Part shown: positions 33,592 through 41,947 of the stretch, piece after piece
Layout of the letters: each line of letters starts with the position of its first letter
Position numbering within the stretch: the stretch's first letter is position 1
NCBI RefSeq assembly: GCF_031822435.1
Contig: NZ_JAVQLW010000002.1
Coordinates: forward strand, 372,001-436,000
Direction of reading: 5' to 3'
From: Paracoccus sp. MBLB3053
GTDB lineage: Bacteria > Pseudomonadota > Alphaproteobacteria > Rhodobacterales > Rhodobacteraceae
Length of the DNA stretch: 64,000 nt
The notes under the pieces: generated by a model
The model's database searches: none
Told to the model about the DNA's origin: nothing
Seen by the model: the letters and a program-made list of their open reading frames with translations, nothing else
Translations under genes and position numbers: made by a program

Positions 33592-34004
33592 TCGTGCTGC
33601 CCTATCGGGTCGAAGACCCGATAGGGCAGCACGACGCCTTTCCCGCGGATCTCCAGCCGCTGGTCGGCATAGGCGTAGGTCTTGACATATTTGCCGATCG
33701 CGCTGCGGGCATGCGCGCTGTCCTCAAGAATGAACTTGCGGCGCTCGTAATGCACGGTGAGGCTGATACCGACCTGGCGCTGGTCGCGGACACAGAGGAT
33801 GTCCTTCAGTCGTGACACGGCCAGGTTCAACGCCCGGTGCAGGTCATCGGGCCGGGCAGGGACCTGGGCAAAGCGCAGCTTGTGGCCCGCGATGAAGCCC
33901 GGCAGGAAGGCGTTCGCCGTCGCCATTTCGCGGATGCCGGCGAGGCGCAGCTCCTTGACCAGCCTATCCTGCAGGGTGCGGTTGGCACGCTCGACGCGAC
34001 CCTT
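33333..34004 (-). pseudogene. ISNCY-type transposase, 3' fragment
   Basis: C-terminal portion of an ISNCY (IS1202-like) DDE transposase: GRVERANRTLQDRLVKELRL, ILCVRDQRQVG, VHYERRKFILE and RLEIRGKGVVLPYRVFD are typical. It is cut off at 34004 by the IS110-family element, and the 5' fragment resumes at 35604 on the same strand. Joining the two gives ANSSQA-(K)-GRVERANRT, as in intact relatives. The normal C-terminal tail after LPYRVFD is missing; the palindrome sits at that break. Confidence 0.85.
33592..33634. repeat. 20-bp perfect inverted repeat with GAA loop
   Basis: Left arm 33592-33611, loop GAA, right arm 33615-33634, all 20 pairs matching (arm core CTGCCCTATCGGGTC). It overlies the LPYRVFD codons of the transposase remnant, and recognisable transposase sequence ends at its centre. 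Confidence 0.9.
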
Positions 34005-34264
34005 ATCCGGCATGATAGGAGCGGCGCTTCGAGCCTCTGCCGGTTCTTCAGGATCGGCGTTATGGTGAGACCATCCGGATTCTGGGGCGCCGGGAGCACG
34101 TGAGTGCGGGCAGACCGACGAACAAGCATGGGCTGCGAGCCCGAGCCTTTAAATGGTCGCCCCTGCGGCCCGCCCGGATGCGCTGCGAGCGCGGATCTGT
34201 AGGTGCCGCGTGCCCGCCGCTCCCGTTGACTGAGACAGTTGTGTTTCGGGAAGGAGGAGCATGC
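34005..34264 (+). ncRNA. Candidate bridge-RNA region of the IS110-family element
   Basis: Non-coding left end before the recombinase. In IS110-group elements such as IS621 this part is transcribed into the RNA that pairs with target and donor. Two copies of GCTGCGAGC (34132-34140, 34182-34190) lie 50 bp apart, and seven of these bases (CTGCGAG) also occur in the target flank at 35606-35612. Assignment rests on family knowledge and position; no structure was computed. Confidence 0.4.
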
Positions 34265-35491
34265 ATGAGAATCATTGGCTTAGACATCCATCGCGTCGTT
34301 GCAGAAGCTGTTGCACTGGAGGGTGCGACGGTCACGAACCTGGGGCGGATCGGGATGACACGTGAGCATCTGGCTGCTTTTGCGGCGACGTTGAAGAAGA
34401 CCGATCACGTGATTGTCGAGGCGACAGGGAATGCCACGGCGGTGGTCGAAATCCTGACGCCACATGTCGCGCGCGTGGCCGTTGCCAATCCGCTGCAGGT
34501 CCATCTGATAGCCAAGGCGAAAACAAAGACCGACAAAATCGATGCCCGCGTATTGGCACAGCTCTATGCCGCTGGTTTCCTGCCGGAGGTATGGGTTCCG
34601 GATGAGGCGACCCTGGCGCGTCGACGCCAGGTCACCCGTCGGACCCAGATCGTCAAGCACCGGGTCCGTCTGAAAGGGATCGTGCAATCAGTCCTGCACG
34701 CGCATCTCGTCCCGCGCTGCCCACATGTGGATATTTTCGGCATCAAGGGTCGAGCCTGGCTCAAGGCGCAGTATCTGCCGGACGACGAACGCGACGCCAT
34801 CGCGCGTCACATCGACGAATATGACCGATTGACCGAGGCGCTGAAAGGCGTCGAGAGGGACATTGCGCGCGCTGCCCTAGAGGATGCGCAGGTCAAAAGG
34901 ATGATGACTGCACCCGGCGTCGATATGGTTGTGGCGGTTGGCGTAATGGCAGCCATTGGCCGGATCGACCGCTTTGACAATCCCGACAAGCTGATCTCCT
35001 ATTTTGGACTGAACCCGAGTGTTCGGCAGTCTGGCGACGGGCCGGCATATCACGGCCGGATAACCAAGCGCGGGAGATCAGGGGCCCGTCACCTTCTGGT
35101 CGAAGCGGCATGGCAAGCCATTCGCGTGCCGGGTCCCTTGCGGGCATTCTATGAACGTATCTGCGCCCGCCGTGGCAACCACATTGCGGCCGTGGCTGTG
35201 GCCCGGAAATTGACCGTCCTGATCTGGCACATGCTGACGAAAGGCGAGGACTACATTTGGGTGCGGCCAGCGCTGATGACTCGAAAAATGCGGTCATTGG
35301 AACTCGCAGCCGGTCTTCCCGCACGGCGAGGCCAGCGCGGTGCCACTTACGCGTACAACCTGCCAGAGCATAGACGCGCAGATAGGGCTGTCGCAGACCA
35401 GGCCGAGAGCAGCTATCGGCGGATGACCCAAGGCTGGCGAAAACGGGGGCCGGAACGCGGTGCAGGCGCCACAAACGAGGAACGTCGATGA
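34265..35491 (+). CDS. IS110-family transposase (DEDD recombinase)
   Basis: 408 aa, apparently intact. N-terminal RuvC-like DEDD domain: GLDIH (Asp), IVEATGNA (Glu) and TDKIDARVLAQL (two Asp). C-terminal Tnp20 domain: TAPGVDMVVAVGVMAAIG, FGLNPSVRQSG and GRITKRGRSGARHLLVEAAW, which includes the serine region needed for recombination. AAGGAGG lies 7 bases before the ATG. The C-terminal ~60 residues are basic and poorly conserved. The enzyme inserts and excises its element guided by the bridge RNA. Confidence 0.92.
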   Translation: MRIIGLDIHRVVAEAVALEGATVTNLGRIGMTREHLAAFAATLKKTDHVIVEATGNATAVVEILTPHVARVAVANPLQVHLIAKAKTKTDKIDARVLAQLYAAGFLPEVWVPDEATLARRRQVTRRTQIVKHRVRLKGIVQSVLHAHLVPRCPHVDIFGIKGRAWLKAQYLPDDERDAIARHIDEYDRLTEALKGVERDIARAALEDAQVKRMMTAPGVDMVVAVGVMAAIGRIDRFDNPDKLISYFGLNPSVRQSGDGPAYHGRITKRGRSGARHLLVEAAWQAIRVPGPLRAFYERICARRGNHIAAVAVARKLTVLIWHMLTKGEDYIWVRPALMTRKMRSLELAAGLPARRGQRGATYAYNLPEHRRADRAVADQAESSYRRMTQGWRKRGPERGAGATNEERR

Positions 35492-35603
35492 TTTGGCCGC
35501 GCGACGGGGCTTGAACCTCACACCCCGCCCTTTGCCCCGTGGTCGCCTGCATGGGAGAAAATAGCATGTAGCCGCAGAAAGGATCTTTTCAATCTCATCC
35601 GTT

Positions 35604-36342
35604 GCCTGCGAGGAGTTGGCGCAGAGGATCTCGATGTTCAGCTCGTTGAGGGCGCGGCCGAATTGCGTCATGCCGTGGCCGGATCTGGCTTCGGCCCGGT
35701 TCACCCGGAAGACAGAATGCTTGTCGCTGTAGAAGGCGACCGCCGACCATGCCTCTGCAGATAATCCTGCAGCGCCGCAAAATAAGCCTGGGTCGTTTCC
35801 GAGGCCACGAAGCGCATCTGCATCAGCCGGCCGGTCGCATCGTCGATGAACACCAAGAGCGTGCAAGCGGGACCGCGATCTTCGAACCAGCGATGTTCGG
35901 AGCCGTCGATCTGGATCAACTCGCCCAAAGCCGCGCGCCGCAACCGCGGCTGGTGCAGATGGCGTTTCTGTGCACGGCTCTGCCACAGACCGGCCGCCAG
36001 CATCCATTGCCGCAGGCTCTCGGATGAGACCCGGATGCCATGCCGCTCCGCCAACTTCTCCGCCGCCAGCGTCGGCCCGAAATCCGGGTAATCGCAGCGG
36101 ATCAGCGACAGGATGTAGTCGCGCTTCAGATCGCTGGTGCGGTTGTTCGACGGCCGGCCGCGTAGCTGGTGACGCACGGCCATGGCGCCTTCGGCCTGAA
36201 CCTTGCGCAGCAGGCACTGGATCTGGCGTTGGCTCAACTCCAGAAGCCGCGCCGCGGTCGCTCTGCGCAGGCTGCCGTCAAGAACCTGCGCCAGCACCTC
36301 GATCCGCTGCAGCTCGCGTTCGCTCATCAGAACAAGTCCCAT
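35604..36342 (-). pseudogene. ISNCY-type transposase, 5' fragment, frameshifted
   Basis: N-terminal part: MGLVLMSERELQRIEVLAQVLDG, a helix-turn-helix (RATAARLLELSQRQIQCLL), and the start of the DDE core (LGELIQIDGSEHRWFEDRG ... LLVFIDDATGRLMQMRF). Near 35742 one base is missing relative to the expected HGRPVAFYSDKHSVF, so the frame shifts by one; the other frame continues VAFYSDKHSVFRVNRAEARSG to ANSSQA, where the IS110-family element begins. The gene was therefore broken twice. ATG 36342 has GAGGG about 7 bases upstream. Confidence 0.85.
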
Positions 36343-36478
36343 GTCCAAGCCCTCATGCCACGTGGTCAACATCAGCGTCAGCACTCAGGGCGGAGGCGAC
36401 AAATCAACTTTGCCAACTCGCGACAATTCTATCTGGGCTTGTGGCCTCACGGCGAAGCGCAAAATTCCATTTCCCGTT

Positions 36479-37484
36479 TTATTTCAATCTGTTTCTTATG
36501 GCTACCAAGTTGCTCTCGAAAACCTCAGCCGGTGTCCGGTAGCCAAGGCATTTGCGAGGCGTAGAATTGAGGCGCTGGCAAATCGACCTCAATGATCGAT
36601 TTGTCAGGGCCGCTGGTTCGATCGAGCGGGGCAGGTGTTTGCGAAGCCTTCGGTTGGTATTCTCGACCGTTCCTTTCTGCCATGGCGCTTGCGGGTCGCA
36701 GAACCAGCTTTCGGCTCCGATCCCATCCTGCAGCCGTCGCCAGGCGGAAAACTACGTGCCACGGTCAAACGTAATCGATTGGCGCGCCTCGGCGGGCAGG
36801 GGTGCCAGCCCTGATATCAGAGATTCCATGATCGGCTCGGAGTGGCGGTCTTCGTTACGCATGACGACCGTGTAACGGCTGACCCTTTCGACCAGAGAGG
36901 TGACATGCACCTTGCCGCTTTCCTGGCGAAACATCATCAAATCGCATTCCATCAATGCCCGAATTCCTGTCGCTCGGAAACGGTCGCGGGCCTGTGGGAA
37001 AGGCTCTGGCTGTCCTGAATGTGGCTGCGCTGATAGCGGCGATAGCTGCGCGGCCTACGACGCCTGCGATGCTCGGGCAGGTGCCGGTAAAAGGCTCCCG
37101 CGAGGCCCGTTTTGGAATAGGAAAAACGATAGATCGTTTCATGGCTGACGCGGATCTCGTGGCCTTCAAGCCCATGCGTCCTGCGATCTGCTCGGGCGAC
37201 CAACCGGACTTGAGCGCGTCTTCGACCTTCAATTCAGGATCGATGACGAGCTTTCGGCGCCGCGCGCGACGCCGTTCGTAGATGTTCTGCGCATTCACGG
37301 CAAAGTCGCCGCTAAACTGCGGAAGTTCGCTATCCAGGAACATATTTCGCTTCAGTTCCCGGGAGATCGTCAAGGGCGCTCGGGCCAGTCGCTCGGCGAT
37401 CTCTGGCACCGGCATTTTGGCTTCCCGCCATTTGGCAATGTTACGACGTTCTTCCAATCTCAAATGCGGATAGTGGCGAGGCAT
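36479..37484 (-). pseudogene. IS30-family transposase, degraded
   Basis: All parts of an IS30 transposase of normal length are present on one strand but in different frames. The N-terminal HTH (HLRLEERRNIAKWREAKMPVPEIAERL) is in frame to about 37180; IRVSHETIYRFSYSK to VSERQEFGH is in a second frame (37200-36960); ECDLMMFRQESGKVHVTSLVERVS to SITFDRGT is in a third (36954-36755). A TAG at 36752-36754 then stands where the family has Glu, after which FSAWR, DPQAPWQKGTVENTN and CLGYRTPAEVFE continue to TAA 36479. At least two frameshifts and one nonsense codon: inactive. Confidence 0.88.
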
Positions 37485-37594
37485 TCATCAATCTCAGTGC
37501 AAAGGGCTGTAAACATACAGATTTTGCATTTCGTTTGTGAATCCCCCCGGCTATAACTTAAATGCGGATAATCGGACTTATGTAAAACTCCATC

Positions 37595-40222
37595 TCACTC
37601 CGCCGCGATATCGTTCGAGACATTGGCTGTGAGCAAGGCGCGCAATTCTGGACGACAGGAGCCGCAATTCGTTCCGGCGCGGAGCGCAGCACCGATTTCG
37701 TCTACCGTAAGAAGCCCCTGGGTGGCTATACCGCGCAAGATCGTGTTCACGCCCACTCCGAAACAGGCGCAGACCAGCGCTCCCTCATCCGGGCGATCCG
37801 CGCCGGGATAGCCCGCAAGCAGGTCCGGCGTGCAATCCTCGCTCCCCAGAGCCGCGGCGACATGAGATCGCGACAGACCTACCGGTTCCGGCGCGACGAA
37901 CAATGCGGCCTGCAACCTGCCATCCTCGATGAAGGCGAGCCTCAGCACACCGCGGCGCAGGTCCTTGACGACCAGCGGCTCTCCTTCAAGGCCAAACATC
38001 CGTTTGCTGTGGGCAATCCAATCCTCGGGTGCATGCCGCGATGCAAGTTCTGCCTGATACCCGCCCGACAGGGTGGCAAGTGCCCAATAGTCGCAAATCG
38101 GGCACATCGGAGCGGCCGAAACGGCAAAGCCATACCAGCCTGCCGCAAACTGCCGGATCGCGATCGGCGCGGATTTCGAGGCCGGTTGACCCGACAGGGG
38201 GTCAGTCACGGCGGGAACAAGGGCATCGATCCTGCCTGTAGGCGCGGTTTCCCCCGTCCAGTGGATCGGAGCGAATGGATGTCCCTGTTGCACACGATCG
38301 GTGACAAGGACCCGCAAGACGGCTTGTCCGTGAGCGCTTTCGACCTCGGCCAAGGTCGCGGGCCCGAGCCCCAGCCGGGTCGCATCCATGGGATGCAGTT
38401 CCAGGAACGGCTCTGCCATATGCCGGGCAAGGCGGGGCGACAGCCCGGATCGCGTCATGCTGTGCCAGTGATCCCGCACCCGTCCGGTGTTGAGACGATA
38501 GGGATATTCTGCCGCCGTCGCCCTGGGCTCTTGCGATGAGACGGCGATCATCCGGCCCTTGCCGGATTGGGTGTGATATCGACCATCGGCGAAGAAGCGG
38601 CCGCCACGCTTCCTGGGCGATTGCGGCCAGAGAAACGGCTCCATGCCATCGTAATCCGTCCGCGAGAGCCGTGCATGATCCGAGATATCGAAATCGCTTC
38701 CCAACGCGCCGGCGACTGCGGAAAGCGCCGCATGTTCGGCAAAGATCTCGGAAGGATCATCCCAGGCAAAGGCCTTGTACCACCCCATGCGCCGACCGAC
38801 CTGCGATATGATCCACCAATCATCCCTTGCCTGACCCGCCGGCGCAAGAACGCGGCGCTGACGACTGATCCGACGCTCGGAATTCGTCACCGTGCCATCC
38901 TTTTCGCCCCAGCCGGTCGCGGGCAGAAGGACATGTGCAAGCCGGGTCGTGTCGGTCCGCGCCATGATGTCCGAGACGACGACGAAGTCGCATTTCGCGA
39001 TGGCTCGAGCCACACGGTCTGCCTCGGGCATCGAGACGGCGGGATTGGTGCAGATGATCCACAGCGCCTTTATCTTCCCGATTTCTACGGCCCGAAACAT
39101 GTCGACCGCCTTCAGGCCTGGCCCAACGGTCATGCGCGGCGCTCGCCAGAATTCCTGCACCGCGTGACGGTGTCCTGGATCGTCGATATCCAGATGGCAG
39201 GCGAGCGTGTTCGCAAGGCCGCCCACTTCACGCCCGCCCATTGCATTGGGTTGCCCGGTAACACTGAAAGGACCCATGGCCGGATGACCGATGCGACCGG
39301 TCGCAAGGTGACAATTCAGGATCGCGTTCACCTTGTCCGTGCCGTTATCCGACTGGTTCACGCCCTGGGAATAGACGGTCACGACCTTGTCGCTGGCCAG
39401 CCACAAGTCCAGGAACGCCGCGATTTGCTCGGGGCGAAGGCCCGTCCGCGCCCCTTTCGACAGCCTGGCGGCGGCAACTGCCTCATCCAGCCCTTCAAGA
39501 TCCCGATCACGGATCATGCCGCGCGCGGCAATCTCGGACAGAAGCAGGTTGAACAGTTCGGCATCGGCGCCCGGCTCTATCTCCAGATGCAAATCAGCAA
39601 TATCGCAGGTCACCGTCCGGCGCGGATCGATGACGATCACACGCATGTCCGGCCGAGCCTCTCTTGCCGCAGCGAGACGCTGGAAAAGCACGGGATGGCA
39701 CCAAGCGAGGTTCGAACCAACCAGCACCACCGTATCGGCAAGCTCGATATCTTCGTATAGACCTGGAACCGTGTCAGTGCCGAAGGCCCGGCGATGCCCG
39801 GCGACCGAAGATGCCATGCAGAGCCTTGAATTCGTGTCGATATTCCCAGAGCCGATGAAGCCTTTCATCAACTTGTTCGCGACATAGTAATCTTCGGTCA
39901 AAAGCTGACCAGAGACGTAGAAGGCCACCGAATCCGGACCATGTTCGGCAATAGTGCGGGAAAATTGGTTGGCAACCAGATCAAGAGCCTCGTCCCAGCC
40001 TGCCTCGCGGCCGTCAATGCTTGGTGCCAGAAGCCGGCCTTCATGGCCGATGGTTTCGCCAAGCGCCGCGCCCTTGACGCAGAGCCGGCCCCGATTGGCC
40101 GGGTGGTCGGGATCGCCAGCAATGGCGAGCCCGCCCTTGCCGTCAGGGGTCGCGAGCACCCCGCAGCCAACACCGCAATAGGCACAGGTGGTGCGAATGG
40201 TCGTGGATGCGGGATGGGTCAC
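37595..40222 (-). CDS. nasC: Assimilatory nitrate reductase, catalytic subunit
   Basis: Cytoplasmic molybdenum (bis-MGD) enzyme reducing nitrate to nitrite, 875 aa. The N-terminal [4Fe-4S] motif is CAYCGVGCGV...CVKG (residues 14-48 approx.); molybdopterin domains follow (LCMASSVAGHRRAFGTD, GVNQSDNGTDK), then the dinucleotide-binding domain (RLNTGRVRDHWHSMTR). A C-terminal BFD-like [2Fe-2S] domain CACFGVG...CGSCRPEL is present, as in NasC of Paracoccus denitrificans. Electrons come from NADH through NasB and the ferredoxin NasG. Last gene of the nas operon, 10 bases after nasH; the IS30 remnant lies directly downstream. Confidence 0.95.
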   Translation of the reverse strand: MTHPASTTIRTTCAYCGVGCGVLATPDGKGGLAIAGDPDHPANRGRLCVKGAALGETIGHEGRLLAPSIDGREAGWDEALDLVANQFSRTIAEHGPDSVAFYVSGQLLTEDYYVANKLMKGFIGSGNIDTNSRLCMASSVAGHRRAFGTDTVPGLYEDIELADTVVLVGSNLAWCHPVLFQRLAAAREARPDMRVIVIDPRRTVTCDIADLHLEIEPGADAELFNLLLSEIAARGMIRDRDLEGLDEAVAAARLSKGARTGLRPEQIAAFLDLWLASDKVVTVYSQGVNQSDNGTDKVNAILNCHLATGRIGHPAMGPFSVTGQPNAMGGREVGGLANTLACHLDIDDPGHRHAVQEFWRAPRMTVGPGLKAVDMFRAVEIGKIKALWIICTNPAVSMPEADRVARAIAKCDFVVVSDIMARTDTTRLAHVLLPATGWGEKDGTVTNSERRISRQRRVLAPAGQARDDWWIISQVGRRMGWYKAFAWDDPSEIFAEHAALSAVAGALGSDFDISDHARLSRTDYDGMEPFLWPQSPRKRGGRFFADGRYHTQSGKGRMIAVSSQEPRATAAEYPYRLNTGRVRDHWHSMTRSGLSPRLARHMAEPFLELHPMDATRLGLGPATLAEVESAHGQAVLRVLVTDRVQQGHPFAPIHWTGETAPTGRIDALVPAVTDPLSGQPASKSAPIAIRQFAAGWYGFAVSAAPMCPICDYWALATLSGGYQAELASRHAPEDWIAHSKRMFGLEGEPLVVKDLRRGVLRLAFIEDGRLQAALFVAPEPVGLSRSHVAAALGSEDCTPDLLAGYPGADRPDEGALVCACFGVGVNTILRGIATQGLLTVDEIGAALRAGTNCGSCRPELRALLTANVSNDIAAE

Positions 40223-40232
40223 GGACTTATCC

Positions 40233-41084
40233 TTATTCAGCGGGAATGGCCGCAGGCTCGTCGGCGGGGCTCACTTGCGGCACGCGCGAGGGCGACGTCT
40301 TGTAATGGGTCGAATAGATCATGGCGCCAACGAATGTCAGCCCGCCGACCAGATTGCCCAGCACGGTCGGGATCTCGTTCCACAACAGATAATCCATCCA
40401 GGTGAACTGGCCGCCAAGCAGGATACCTGCGGGGAACAGGAACATGTTCACGATGGAATGCTCAAAGCCCATGTAGAAGAACACCAGGATCGGCATCCAC
40501 ATCGCCATGATCTTGCCCGAAACGCTGGTCGACATCATCGCGGCCACGACACCCGTCGAGACCATCCAGTTGCACATGACCGCGCGCACGAACAGCGTGA
40601 GCATCCCCGCCGCACCATGGGCGGCATAGCCCAGCGTGCGACCCTCGCCGATATGACCGATCTTTTCGCCAACGGCATTGGGAGCTTCGGAGAAGCCGAA
40701 TGTGACGATGATCGCCATGAACACCGCCACCGTGAAGGCCCCCGCGAAATTCCCGCAGAAAACCAGCCCCCAGTTGCGCCACAACCCCTTCATCGTCACA
40801 CCACGCCGCTTGTCGATCAGCGCCAACGGCACCAGCGTAAAAACACCGGTCAGCAGGTCGAAACCCAGGAGGTAGAGCATGCAGAAGCCGACCGGGAACA
40901 GCAGCGCGCCGATCAGCGGGTTGCCGGTATTCACCGTGACGGTGACGGCGAAGGCCGCCGCCAAGGCGAGGATCGCCCCGGCCATGTAGGCGCGGATCAA
41001 GGTATCCTTGGTCGACATCAGCACCTTGGCTTCGCCAGCGTCGGTCATCTTCTTCGCGAAATCGTTCGGATTGACGTAAGACAT
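40233..41084 (-). CDS. nasH: FNT-family nitrite transporter
   Basis: 283 aa, six predicted helices of the formate/nitrite channel family. Visible signatures: GNPLIGALLFPVGFCMLYLLGFDLLTGVF, WVFCGNFAGAF-like segment (NWGLVFCGNFAGAFTVAVF), NMFLFPAGILLGG and VLGNLVGGLTFVG. Matches NasH of P. denitrificans by family and position next to nasC. Expected to bring nitrite across the inner membrane. A 50-base gap separates it from the cynS gene upstream; whether it could also pass cyanate is open. Confidence 0.92.
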   Translation of the reverse strand: MSYVNPNDFAKKMTDAGEAKVLMSTKDTLIRAYMAGAILALAAAFAVTVTVNTGNPLIGALLFPVGFCMLYLLGFDLLTGVFTLVPLALIDKRRGVTMKGLWRNWGLVFCGNFAGAFTVAVFMAIIVTFGFSEAPNAVGEKIGHIGEGRTLGYAAHGAAGMLTLFVRAVMCNWMVSTGVVAAMMSTSVSGKIMAMWMPILVFFYMGFEHSIVNMFLFPAGILLGGQFTWMDYLLWNEIPTVLGNLVGGLTFVGAMIYSTHYKTSPSRVPQVSPADEPAAIPAE

Positions 41085-41134
41085 CTGAAGAACCTTCCTG
41101 TGGTTGCCCCTTGTCTCCGGGGCCGAATTGAGGG

Positions 41135-41599
41135 TTACCAGTTCGAATAGGCGAGATATTTGCCCGACATTGTCACGCGCACGCGGTCGCCCTTGGGGTT
41201 CGGCTCGCGCTCGACCTCAAGCGAAAAGTCGATGGCCGACATGATGCCATTGCCGAATTCCTCGTTGATGAGCGCCTTGATGGTGGGTCCGTAGACGCCG
41301 ACGATCTCGTATAGACGGTAGACGCACGGATCAGTCGGCACGGTCTGTTCCCAGACCTTCAAGGGGCTTTCGACGAGCAGATCGACAGCGCTTTCGGGCA
41401 AGCCCAGCAACTCGACGAAAGCCCGTGCCTTTTCCGACGGAAATGCGTTCATGCCGGTCGCCGCGGAATGCGTCCAGGTTGGTGACATCCCGATTTTCCG
41501 GGCGATCTCGGCCCAGCCGAGGCGCGCGCGTTTCTTCGCGCGCAGGATCATCGCCGTCAGATCGTCGCGGTCGAATTCCTCAAGGATCATCTTGTTCAT
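41135..41599 (-). CDS. cynS: Cyanate hydratase (cyanase)
   Basis: 154 aa; converts cyanate and bicarbonate to ammonium (via carbamate) and CO2. The N-terminal helix-turn-helix-like domain (about residues 10-80) is followed by the highly conserved cyanase C-domain. The catalytic Arg-Glu-Ser set is intact: YRLYEIVGVYG supplies Arg and Glu, and GIMSAIDF the Ser; the end GKYLAYSNW is family-typical. GGAGG lies 5 bases before the ATG. It lies between nasG (12-base gap) and nasH (50-base gap) within the nas operon, so it should be induced with nitrate assimilation. Confidence 0.95.
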   Translation of the reverse strand: MNKMILEEFDRDDLTAMILRAKKRARLGWAEIARKIGMSPTWTHSAATGMNAFPSEKARAFVELLGLPESAVDLLVESPLKVWEQTVPTDPCVYRLYEIVGVYGPTIKALINEEFGNGIMSAIDFSLEVEREPNPKGDRVRVTMSGKYLAYSNW

Positions 41600-41611
41600 G
41601 CTGTCCTCCTT

Positions 41612-41947
41612 TCAGGCTGCGTTGCTGCGGGCGACCAGCGCGGCGCTGATCAGCACGCGGCCATGTTCGACACGGATGGGATAGGTCCGGACCATCCCGG
41701 TATCGGCGCCCTGCGCCTCGCCGGAATTCATGTCGAAGACCCAGTTGTGCAGCGGGCAGGTCACGCGATCGCCATGGACGATGCCCTCGGAAAGCGGCCC
41801 GCCCTTGTGCGGGCAGCGGTCCTCGAGGGCGAAGACCCGGTCATCGGCGGTGCGGAAGACCGCGACGCAGCCCTGCCCCGTCTTGACCACCCGGGCACCT
41901 TGGCGCGGTATGTCGTCCAGTGCAGCGATGTCGACAAAGATCGTCAT
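41612..41947 (-). CDS. nasG: Rieske-type ferredoxin of the nitrate/nitrite reductase system
   Basis: 111 aa; one Rieske [2Fe-2S] domain with CPHKGG...CPLHNW ligands (Cys-x-His, Cys-x-x-His). Equivalent to NirD in other bacteria; in P. denitrificans NasG carries electrons from NasB to NasC. The ATG at 41947 overlaps the nasB stop by 4 bases (ATGA), so the products are likely made in step. A longer upstream frame exists but lies inside nasB and has no support. Confidence 0.93.
   Translation of the reverse strand: MTIFVDIAALDDIPRQGARVVKTGQGCVAVFRTADDRVFALEDRCPHKGGPLSEGIVHGDRVTCPLHNWVFDMNSGEAQGADTGMVRTYPIRVEHGRVLISAALVARSNAA

Larger units (their letters stand above)
34005..35603 (+). mobile_element. 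IS110-family insertion sequence inside the ISNCY-type gene
   Basis: About 1.6 kb (ends good to about 3 bases), defined by where the host transposase gene stops and resumes. There are no terminal inverted repeats and no clear target duplication, as expected for this family; ATCCG occurs at both ends (34005-34009, 35597-35601). Left non-coding end 260 bases, right end 112 bases: the long left end fits the IS110 group, whose left end encodes a bridge RNA. Confidence 0.85.

Noticed and set aside
33333..33612. Genuine C-terminus of the ISNCY-type transposase
   Set aside because: After LPYRVFD the residues (GPRPTALPRESGPGPARANPQ) do not resemble the family tail; the frame is merely open past the hairpin.
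35294..35580. Continuation of the ISNCY-type 5' fragment to 35294
   Set aside because: The frame stays open beyond 35604, but this part is the right end of the IS110-family element and the antisense of its transposase gene.
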